A stretch of DNA of 64,000 bases. Origin: CAYOUV01 sp963790075. Its GTDB lineage: Bacteria > Chloroflexota > Anaerolineae > Anaerolineales > Villigracilaceae. Positions within the stretch are counted from its first letter, which is position 1; each line of letters starts with the position of its first letter. Shown here piece by piece: positions 8,238 through 15,556 of the stretch. A model generated the notes under the pieces. The model did no database searches, was not told the DNA's origin, and worked only from the letters and a program-made list of their open reading frames with translations. Location: contig CAWBNG010000009.1 of assembly GCA_963790075.1 (NCBI GenBank), positions 62,001-126,000 on the forward strand, written 5' to 3'. The position numbers and the translations under genes are program-made.

Positions 8238-9494
8238 ATGGAAATCCAAACGCTCTCCCGTCGAGAATTCCTGCGCCTGGCCGGCGCTGTGCCATTTGCC
8301 CTGGCTCTGCCGGACTGGATGCCGCGCCTGGCCTTCGCTCCCGCCAATTCCGCGCCACGCGGCGATGTGCTGCTGGTGATTTTCTTGCGCGGCGCAGCCG
8401 ACACGCTCAACATGATCGTGCCGCATGGCGAACAGGCCTACTATGCGCTGCGCCCGACTCTGGGCGTAGCCCGCCCCGATGATCTGCATGCGAAATCCGG
8501 TCAGCGCGTGATCGACCTGGACGGCTTCTTCGGATTTCATCCTGCTCTGGCGCCGCTGCTCCCGGCCTGGCAGCAGGGTGACCTGGCGATCGTGCACGCC
8601 TGCGGCGCTCCCGATGAATCGCGTTCGCACTTCAAGGCCATGGCCCTGATGGAACGCGGTGTGGAAGATGAACGCGGTCCCGCCTCGGGCTGGATCGGCC
8701 GGCACCTGGCCTCTCTCGACACCGGCAACCATTCCCCCATGCGCGCCATCGGGTTGGGCGAAATGCCGCAGCGCAGCCTGTACGGTTCAGTACCGGTTTC
8801 AGCTCTGCGCTCGATTGCCGATTTTCATTTAGGGGGTGATGCCCAGGCCACCGCTCAAATGCGGGCCGCCTTGTCCGCGCTGTATACCCCTGAAAATCCG
8901 CTGGGAAGCCTGGGACAGGAAACGTTGGATATCCTGCAGATCCTGCAAAAACTGAACCCGGACAATGTAGCTTCCGGGACAACCCATTTTCCGGATTCCG
9001 ACTTTGGGCGCGGACTGCGGCAGATTGCGATGCTCGTCAAGGCTGAGGTTGGATTGGAAGTCGCTGCGATCGATTTGGGCGGCTGGGATACCCATTTTGC
9101 GCAAGGAGTCACTGAAGGCCAGATGCCGGGTCTTATGACGGACCTGGCTGCCGGTTTATCCGCGTTCTACACCGAGATGCAGGATCATCTTGGTCATCTT
9201 TCGGTGGTCGTCATGACCGAGTTCGGTCGCCGCGCCTATGAAAACGCCAGCCTGGGAACGGATCATGGTCACGGTGGGGTGATGTTGTTGCTGGGTGGCA
9301 ACCTCGAGGGTGGAAAAGTGCATGGCCGCTGGCCTGGCTTGGACCAGGGGCAGTTATTCGGTCCCGGCGACCTGGCCGTCACGACCGATTACCGCGATGT
9401 GCTGGCTGAACTGTGCCAGAAGCGCTTGAATAATCCGTCTTTGGAGGTCGTTTTCCCTGGATACCGCCCCGCAATAGGGAAGATATTCAAATAG
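8238..9494 (+). CDS. DUF1501 family Tat-exported protein (sulfatase-like fold)
   Basis: The 418-residue protein starts with a twin-arginine signal (LSRREFLRLAG). It carries DUF1501 marks: LLVIFLRGAADTLNMIVPHGE near residue 40, LDGFFGFHPALAPLLPAW, an H-x-C-G segment in IVHACGAPDESRSHF, GGWDTHFAQG near residue 275, and VVMTEFGRRAYENASLGTDHGHGG near 320-345. The family is related to the alkaline phosphatase/sulfatase superfamily, and the Asp/His residues of those motifs would bind metal. The substrate is unknown. It forms an operon with the DUF1800 gene. TTTAGGAG precedes the ATG. Confidence 0.9.
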   Translation: MEIQTLSRREFLRLAGAVPFALALPDWMPRLAFAPANSAPRGDVLLVIFLRGAADTLNMIVPHGEQAYYALRPTLGVARPDDLHAKSGQRVIDLDGFFGFHPALAPLLPAWQQGDLAIVHACGAPDESRSHFKAMALMERGVEDERGPASGWIGRHLASLDTGNHSPMRAIGLGEMPQRSLYGSVPVSALRSIADFHLGGDAQATAQMRAALSALYTPENPLGSLGQETLDILQILQKLNPDNVASGTTHFPDSDFGRGLRQIAMLVKAEVGLEVAAIDLGGWDTHFAQGVTEGQMPGLMTDLAAGLSAFYTEMQDHLGHLSVVVMTEFGRRAYENASLGTDHGHGGVMLLLGGNLEGGKVHGRWPGLDQGQLFGPGDLAVTTDYRDVLAELCQKRLNNPSLEVVFPGYRPAIGKIFK

Positions 9495-9498
9495 TATC

Positions 9499-11325
9499 TC
9501 AGTTTTCTTTGGGGGATTCTTCCTGGAAGCCGGTCCGGTACAGCTCGTAATAACTTCCCCGTTGTTCGAGCAATTCCTGGTGAGTCCCCTGCTCAACAAT
9601 GCGACCATCGTGGATGACCACGATCCGGTCGGCACTGGTGATGGTTGACAGGCGGTGTGCGATCACGAAGGCAGTGCGTCCTTTGAGCAGCCGCGCCAGG
9701 GCTGCCTGGATGATCAGCTCGGTCTGGGTATCGACGCTGGAGGTGGCTTCATCCAGAACCAGGATGCGCGGATCGGCCAGCAGGGCGCGCGCGAAGGAGA
9801 TCAACTGGCGCTGACCGACGGATAGCAAAACGCCGCCTTCTTCGACCGAAGTCTGGTAGCCATGCTTGAGATGCGTGATGAAGTCGTGTGCACCGACCGC
9901 CTTTGCTGCCGCCTGGACCTGATCGCTACTGGCTGCCAGGCGCCCAAAGCGGATGTTTTCTTCCACGGACCCATTGAACAGGAACGGGTCCTGCAGGACG
10001 ACGCCCATCTGCGAACGCAGGGAGGCCTGTTTCACACTTCGCAGGTCGATGCCATCCACCAGGATGCGACCCTCGGTCGGGTCGTGGAAGCGCGATAAAA
10101 GCTTGACGATGGTGGTCTTGCCTGCGCCAGTCTCTCCTACCAGGGCCAGCGTCTCGCCGGGTAGGACCTCCAGGTCGATCTGGCGCAGAACCGGCGCTTC
10201 TCCGTCGGGGTCGTCGGAATAGTGGAAGGAAACGTTCTCGAAGCGGATGGCACCCTGGATTTTTGGCAGGGCTTTTGCCTCCGGCTGATCTTCCACTTCC
10301 ACATCCGAATCCAGTAAGGTCAGGATACGCTCGCCGCTGGCCATGGTCGATTGGAGTGCGTCGAAGCGGCGGAAGATATCGCGGATGGGATCGAAGAAGC
10401 GGTTGATGTACAGGATGAAAGCCACCAGGATCCCGGCGGTGATCTTCTCGCCCAAGACGTCTGCTCCGCCTAGCCAGACGACCAGCATGGTGGCGATCGC
10501 CCCAAGCACATCCACGACGGGTGTGAAAGTCGAGGCCACCCGCGCCGCATAAACCGCGCGCTCCAGGTGGTAGCGATTGACATAATCGTGGAAATTGGCG
10601 TAGTTATAGTGCTGGCGTGAGAAAGCCTGCACCACACGCACACCGTTGACATTTTCGGCCAGCACCGAATTAACCCACGAAATGGCCGCCCGCACCTTGC
10701 GATAAGCGACACGCGCTGTGCGCCTGAAAAAGTATGTAGCGATTGCCATCAACGGCAGGACGCTGAAGGTGATCAGCGACAGGCGCAGGTTCATGGCCAG
10801 CATGGCGAAGATGATGCCGATGATGGCAAACACATCGCGCGCGATGGCCAGCACGGCCCAGGTCACGAAGTCGCGCACAGTTTCGACGTCGTTGATGACG
10901 CGTGTGATCACCCGCCCGACCGAATAACGGCTGTAGAAGCTCAAAGATAAATTTTGCAGGTGGTCGAAGAGCACTTTACGCAGATCGTAAATCACCGATT
11001 GGCCGACGTCCGCCATCAGGTTGACTCGCAGATAGGTGAAGAGCCACTGGATGACCGCCACACCCAGGTAAGCCAGCATGGTGTGACGCAAAACCAGGTC
11101 GTTCTTGGCGCTCAATCCGGAATCGATGGCGACCTTGATGAAATAGGGTCCGGCGATGGAGGCCAGCGTGGCGGCCAGCGCCAGGATCATGGCCAGTGAC
11201 AACCGGCCCAGGTAGGGTCGGACAAAAGCCAGCAGGCGCCGTGCGACTTTGGGGTCATAGCCTTTGGCGTATTGTTCTTCGGACTGGGTGACGTAGGCGG
11301 GTGGAACAATGGTGGTGTGAGTCAT
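9499..11325 (-). CDS. ABC exporter half-transporter, catalytically complete NBD
   Basis: I place the start at the ATG at 11325 (MTHTTIV), giving 608 residues. A longer frame reaching 11403 would overlap the upstream gene. An N-terminal extension of about 40 residues precedes six membrane helices of the type I exporter fold. The nucleotide-binding domain shows Walker A GETGAGKTT, Q-loop LQDPFLF, signature LSVGQ (second Gly replaced by Val) and Walker B ILVLDEATSSVD with the catalytic Glu. It follows a sister gene with only 25 bp between them, and the two would form a heterodimer. The substrate could be a drug, lipid or peptide. Its 3' end lies 4 bp from the DUF1501 gene, tail to tail. Confidence 0.88.
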   Translation of the reverse strand: MTHTTIVPPAYVTQSEEQYAKGYDPKVARRLLAFVRPYLGRLSLAMILALAATLASIAGPYFIKVAIDSGLSAKNDLVLRHTMLAYLGVAVIQWLFTYLRVNLMADVGQSVIYDLRKVLFDHLQNLSLSFYSRYSVGRVITRVINDVETVRDFVTWAVLAIARDVFAIIGIIFAMLAMNLRLSLITFSVLPLMAIATYFFRRTARVAYRKVRAAISWVNSVLAENVNGVRVVQAFSRQHYNYANFHDYVNRYHLERAVYAARVASTFTPVVDVLGAIATMLVVWLGGADVLGEKITAGILVAFILYINRFFDPIRDIFRRFDALQSTMASGERILTLLDSDVEVEDQPEAKALPKIQGAIRFENVSFHYSDDPDGEAPVLRQIDLEVLPGETLALVGETGAGKTTIVKLLSRFHDPTEGRILVDGIDLRSVKQASLRSQMGVVLQDPFLFNGSVEENIRFGRLAASSDQVQAAAKAVGAHDFITHLKHGYQTSVEEGGVLLSVGQRQLISFARALLADPRILVLDEATSSVDTQTELIIQAALARLLKGRTAFVIAHRLSTITSADRIVVIHDGRIVEQGTHQELLEQRGSYYELYRTGFQEESPKEN

Positions 11326-11350
11326 TATTCGATAATTCTTTTCTGCGTGA

Positions 11351-13126
11351 TCAGTCGATCCCTTTGGTTTGCAAATCCCGCGTTTCTCCGGCGCCCGGTT
11401 CACTTTGGCTCAACTGCAGGTCGTGAATTTCTTTATACAGCCCGCCCTGTGCCAGTAATTGCTGATGCCGGCCGCGCTGGACGATGCGCCCGTCCTCCAT
11501 TACCAGGATCAGGTCGGCCCGGCGCACAGTTGCCAGGCGGTGCGCGATCACGAAGGTCGTGCGTCCTTCCATCAGGCGATCCAGCGCCTCCTGGATCAGC
11601 TTTTCGGTTTGCGTATCCACGCTGGAAGTCGAGTCGTCCAGGATCAGGATGCGCGGATCCATCAACAAAGCACGGGCGATGGCCACACGCTGACGCTGGC
11701 CGCCCGAAAGCGTCACCCCGCGCTCGCCGACCATCGTCTCGTACCCCTCGCTGAAACCGGAAATAAATTCATGCGCCTGGGCCGCCCTGGCTGCTGCAAC
11801 AATCTGATCGTCGCTGGCATCCGGCTTGCCGTAAGCGAGATTGGCTTTGATCGAGTCGGAAAACAGCAGCGAGGTTTGCAGTACGATCCCGATCTGGCGT
11901 CGCAATGAGACCAAATCCGCTTGTCGCACGTCGACCCCGTCCACCAGCACGGCGCCGGCGGTGACATCGTAAAAACGCGGGATCAGATTTACCAGCGAGG
12001 TTTTGCCCGAGCCGGTCTGCCCGATCAGGGCGATCAATTGGTTGGGCTTGACACTCAGCTGGATGCCTTCCAGGGCGACCGTCTTTTCATCCTGGTAGCG
12101 CAGATATACGCCGCAGAACTCCACCCGTCCGCTGAGCGCGGGCAGGACAACTGCCCCCGGCGGGGACTGGATTTCCGGTTCGGTATCCAGAATTTCCAGC
12201 ACGCGCTGCGCCCCGGCGCTGGCTTCCCCGGCCCCGTTGACCAGCCAGGTCAATTGCTGGACAGGCGCGGAAAGCATCAGCAGGTAGGCGTTAAAGGCCA
12301 CAATTTCGCCGACTGTCATCCTGCCCTGCAGCACCATCCCGCCTCCCACCAGCAGGATCAGGATCGTCCCCAGCGTGATCAACAGGTTGGTGGTCGGCAT
12401 GACTTTCGACCATTCGCTGATGACCCTGATGCGCGCTTCGTAATAAGCACGATTACCTTGATCGAAGCGGTCCATCTCATACGGCTCGCGGGCGAAGGCG
12501 CGCACGACCTGCACCCCGGTGACGTTTTCCTGCAGGCGGGCTGACAGTTCACCCAGCGCGTTGTCTACATTGTAAAAAAGTCGGGTAACCCGCTGACCGA
12601 AGTCAGTCGTCATCATCAGCATGGGGATCAGCGGCAGCAAGGCAATGATGGCCAGCTTGAGGTTGGTCGTCACCAGCACTGTGGCCACGCCGATGGCCAT
12701 GATGATCAACTGGATGATTTCGATGATGCTGCTGCCGGCAAAATTCTGGATGGCACGCACATCTTCGATGCAGCGTGTGATCAGTTGCCCGGTCTGGGTG
12801 TGATCGTGGTATGTGAACGGCAAATACTGGATATGATCGTACATCGCGTTACGCAGGTCGTATCCGATGTGAGCAGCCACCCACTCGGAAATATAACGCT
12901 GGAACATGTTCAGCAGCGCGGTCAGCAAACCAATTCCCAAAAGCAGCAGAGCCATGCGCAGCAGGAATCCGGCTTCTCCGCGCGTCAGGCCGATGTCGAT
13001 GACCCGCTGGATGATCTGCGGCACGACCAGCGCCAGCGCAGTGATAGCCAGCAACAAAAGCAGATTTACAACTAATTGCTTGAGATAGGGACGTAAAAAG
13101 GGTCGCAGGCGGAAAAGTGATCTCAT
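11351..13126 (-). CDS. ABC exporter half-transporter, NBD with Asp in place of the catalytic Glu
   Basis: The 591-residue protein has six membrane helices followed by a nucleotide-binding domain with Walker A GQTGSGKTS, Q-loop LQTSLLF, signature LSGGQ and Walker B ILILDDSTSSVD. The residue after the Walker B Asp is Asp rather than Glu. In heterodimeric exporters such as TmrAB or BmrCD this change marks the partner with the degenerate ATP site, and here the other half keeps Glu. The pair is therefore probably an asymmetric exporter. There is no clear ribosome binding site before the ATG at 13126, and the promoter must lie in 13130-13200, divergent from the panB-like gene. Confidence 0.88.
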   Translation of the reverse strand: MRSLFRLRPFLRPYLKQLVVNLLLLLAITALALVVPQIIQRVIDIGLTRGEAGFLLRMALLLLGIGLLTALLNMFQRYISEWVAAHIGYDLRNAMYDHIQYLPFTYHDHTQTGQLITRCIEDVRAIQNFAGSSIIEIIQLIIMAIGVATVLVTTNLKLAIIALLPLIPMLMMTTDFGQRVTRLFYNVDNALGELSARLQENVTGVQVVRAFAREPYEMDRFDQGNRAYYEARIRVISEWSKVMPTTNLLITLGTILILLVGGGMVLQGRMTVGEIVAFNAYLLMLSAPVQQLTWLVNGAGEASAGAQRVLEILDTEPEIQSPPGAVVLPALSGRVEFCGVYLRYQDEKTVALEGIQLSVKPNQLIALIGQTGSGKTSLVNLIPRFYDVTAGAVLVDGVDVRQADLVSLRRQIGIVLQTSLLFSDSIKANLAYGKPDASDDQIVAAARAAQAHEFISGFSEGYETMVGERGVTLSGGQRQRVAIARALLMDPRILILDDSTSSVDTQTEKLIQEALDRLMEGRTTFVIAHRLATVRRADLILVMEDGRIVQRGRHQQLLAQGGLYKEIHDLQLSQSEPGAGETRDLQTKGID

Positions 13127-13206
13127 TGGCGTTTGTTTGAATGATGAAAAGCGAAGCCAAATCCTATCACGAATCGCAAGTTTTTGCTATTTGTGACACT
13201 TGCCAC

Positions 13207-13234
13207 TTGACAGTCTTTTGGCATCTTTTATACA
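13207..13234 (+). promoter_or_regulatory. Sigma-70-type promoter for the panB-like gene
   Basis: TTGACA at 13207-13212 and TATACA at 13229-13234 are separated by 16 bp. The start codon follows about 40 bases later with GGAGGG as ribosome binding site. Confidence 0.6.
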
Positions 13235-13272
13235 CTAAGCATGTCGCTTGAAAAATCTAATTGGAGGGACGC

Positions 13273-14130
13273 ATGAGTGAAGAACGCAAGAAGCTGACCT
13301 TGCCGCTGCTGTTCAAGAAGGTTCAGGATGGAATTCTGATCACCTGGTTGACTTGCTACGACTACCCCACTGCCTACCTGCAGGAACAGGCCGGGATCGA
13401 CATGATCCTGGTCGGCGACAGCCTGGGGATGACCATGCTGGGTTACGAATCAACGCTGCCGGTGACCATGGACGACATGATCCGCCACTCCTCCGCTGTC
13501 CGGCGCGGTGCCCCGAACACCTTTATCATCGGGGATATGCCGTATATGTCCTATCAGCCCAGCACAGAGACGGCTATACGAAATGCAGGCAGATTTATGG
13601 CTGAAGCCAGTTGTGATGCGATCAAGCTGGAGGGCGGCACTGAAATAGCCGACCGCATCCAGGGTATCGCGCGGGCCGGGATCCCGGCCATCGGGCACCT
13701 GGGATTGACGCCGCAATCGGTCTCCGCCTTGGGCGGGTTCCGGGTCCAGGGGAAATCCGCTGCTTTAGCCAAGAAGATCGTCGATGACGCCAAGGCACTG
13801 GAAAAGGCCGGGGCTTTTATGATCCTGCTGGAGCTGGTCCCGGACCGGTTGTGCCAGTTGATCACCGAGCGGGCTGAGAACTGCATCATCATGTCGCTTG
13901 GCTCCGGTCCGCATGCCCACGGGCAGCTGTTGATCTATCACGACATGTTTGGCCTGTACCCGCGCTTCAAGCCTAAAATGGCGAAGGTCTTCGGTAACGC
14001 GGGAGAAGTCATCTTGAATGGCTTGAAGGCCTATCACGATGAAGTCATTGACAAGACCTTCCCGGCTCCCGAAAATTGGTTCGGGATGAAAGATGATGAG
14101 TACGACGAACTGGTGAAGATCCTGGATTAA
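13273..14130 (+). CDS. panB: PanB-like ketopantoate hydroxymethyltransferase
   Basis: PanB transfers a hydroxymethyl group from methylene-THF to 2-oxoisovalerate, the first step to pantothenate and CoA. The 285-residue product shows the family core: TCYDYPTA, the metal and substrate motif VGDSLGMTMLGYESTLPVTMDDMI, GDMPYMSYQPS and KLEGG. One deviation is notable. The usual GAGxxxDGQ block reads GSGPHAHGQ, with His where Asp is common, so a related reaction is possible. I take the ATG at 13273 as start because GGAGGG sits eight bases before it; an in-frame TTG upstream is less likely. It lies 62 bp before an unrecognised gene, probably in one operon. Confidence 0.75.
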   Translation: MSEERKKLTLPLLFKKVQDGILITWLTCYDYPTAYLQEQAGIDMILVGDSLGMTMLGYESTLPVTMDDMIRHSSAVRRGAPNTFIIGDMPYMSYQPSTETAIRNAGRFMAEASCDAIKLEGGTEIADRIQGIARAGIPAIGHLGLTPQSVSALGGFRVQGKSAALAKKIVDDAKALEKAGAFMILLELVPDRLCQLITERAENCIIMSLGSGPHAHGQLLIYHDMFGLYPRFKPKMAKVFGNAGEVILNGLKAYHDEVIDKTFPAPENWFGMKDDEYDELVKILD

Positions 14131-14133
14131 GAA

Positions 14134-14167
14134 AATCACGCCAGTGGCGCTGCTATGCGCCGCGTGA
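14134..14167 (+). other. Intercistronic hairpin
   Basis: ATCACGC at the left and GCGTGAT at the right pair, with a further GGCGC/GCGCC pairing inside. There is no T-tract, so it is more likely an mRNA processing or stabilising element than a terminator. Confidence 0.35.
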
Positions 14168-14192
14168 TGACATTTAAGTAGAGGAGTAACGC

Positions 14193-15458
14193 ATGGACGA
14201 TAAATACCGCGAAATGCTCAAAATCCCTGCTGACCGGCTGGAGGCCATCAACGCCGTGCTGCTCAACCCCCAGAGCAAGGTTATGCAGGCTTTTATGGAT
14301 GTGGTCGCCAAGTACGGCACGCCGGAGGAGATCAACCGCAAAGCCAATCAGGCGCGCAAGCTTGAGAATTTGTTTAAAAAGGTCGAGCAGGTTAAACCGG
14401 AATATCTCAAGGATTTGCAATGGTTGGCGGAACAGCGCGATAAAGGTGCTTTTATTTCTGTCGCAGAATATCGCCAGAAAGTCCTTGGGGATAAGGCCAA
14501 AGCGACCAGGTTCAAGGATGAATATGCTGTGACGCTGGAGGTCAGCGCGGCTCAATACTTCCCGTGGGTTCGGGCTGCTGCTGAACGCGCCCTGACCGAG
14601 CGCAGTCTGATGCCCGGGCGGTGGATCCGCGTTCGCAAGATGAAAGAACAGGAAGCCGATGGTGATTTGCCAGCCTTCAGCGCAGCCATGGAAATCATCG
14701 GCGCCTCGTTCGTCGAAACGCTGGACACGAAAGGCACCGATGGTTCGAACATCCATTTGGGCGGACCGGAAACGATCACCGGTTATTTCGGCGGCATTGG
14801 CGAGCCGAACGAGCACGCCCTGCAGTGGTTGGACGAATATCTGTACTACTACACGGAGTATGGCGTGAGGTCGGTGCTGAACTTCAATGCCGGCACGATC
14901 TTACTGGGTTTCCTGCTCTATCGTATGGGCGTTGACATGGAATTCAAAATTTCGGTCTACTTTGGCAGCGACAATCCCTACCATGCCCTGTGGATCATGA
15001 TGGCCGCCAAGCTGTTCAGCCGCGATGACGGCACCAGCCCGCTGATTGGCTTCAACTGGTCGAACTCGGTCAACAACGAAACCATGGAACTGACCGCCCA
15101 ATTCCGCAAGGCGCTGGGTTTCGAGGAGGTGGTGCGCTTCGAACATCACATTATTGAAACCTACAAATCCATTGTGGTGCAGCCGTACAACCGGCGTGAC
15201 GAACTGGTGCAGATCGCTGACCACGTCGCCAACATCTCGGCCAAGCACGAAGGCGGCGACCCCGAGATCGATGCGACCCGTGCGCATCCGTCGGATATCC
15301 TGGACTACTTCCGTGACAAGCAGGAAGTGATCGATTCGGGTGATTGGGACAACATGCGTCTGAACTTCATGGACAAGCTGGCTGCCTGTAACAAAACTGC
15401 CTGGGCCTTAACTGAAAAGGGCCTGTCCTTCATCGCTGCGCCGAATTTGCACAGGTAA
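14193..15458 (+). CDS. Unrecognised 421-residue protein beside the panB-like gene
   Basis: I cannot place this protein in a family. It is soluble, with no signal or membrane segment. The first 110 residues are helical and charged. The middle and end have a pattern of beta strands followed by Gly or Asn turns that suggests an alpha/beta barrel: GASFVETLDTKGTDGSNIHLGG near 175-195, GVRSVLNFNAGTILLGFLLYRMGVDMEFKISVYFGSDNPYHALW near 225-268, and FNWSNSVNNETMEL near 288. Conserved-looking Asp, His and Asn residues in those segments could form an active site. GAGGAG precedes the ATG. The coupling to a PanB-like gene suggests a role in a C1 or branched-chain acid reaction, which is inference only. 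Confidence 0.6.
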   Translation: MDDKYREMLKIPADRLEAINAVLLNPQSKVMQAFMDVVAKYGTPEEINRKANQARKLENLFKKVEQVKPEYLKDLQWLAEQRDKGAFISVAEYRQKVLGDKAKATRFKDEYAVTLEVSAAQYFPWVRAAAERALTERSLMPGRWIRVRKMKEQEADGDLPAFSAAMEIIGASFVETLDTKGTDGSNIHLGGPETITGYFGGIGEPNEHALQWLDEYLYYYTEYGVRSVLNFNAGTILLGFLLYRMGVDMEFKISVYFGSDNPYHALWIMMAAKLFSRDDGTSPLIGFNWSNSVNNETMELTAQFRKALGFEEVVRFEHHIIETYKSIVVQPYNRRDELVQIADHVANISAKHEGGDPEIDATRAHPSDILDYFRDKQEVIDSGDWDNMRLNFMDKLAACNKTAWALTEKGLSFIAAPNLHR

Positions 15459-15481
15459 AGATTCCCCATAATAAAGAGAAT

Positions 15482-15513
15482 AGAGACCGGAGGATGACAA
15501 TCGTCCGGTCTCT
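15482..15513. terminator. Hairpin between convergent genes
   Basis: AGAGACCGGA and TCCGGTCTCT form a perfect 10-bp stem with a 12-base loop. The following T-tract is poor (TCATACTC), so termination would be weak. Confidence 0.5.
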
Positions 15514-15556
15514 TCATACTCAGAGCTTCTCGCGATCAGCTTGCCATGCCTCGCGT

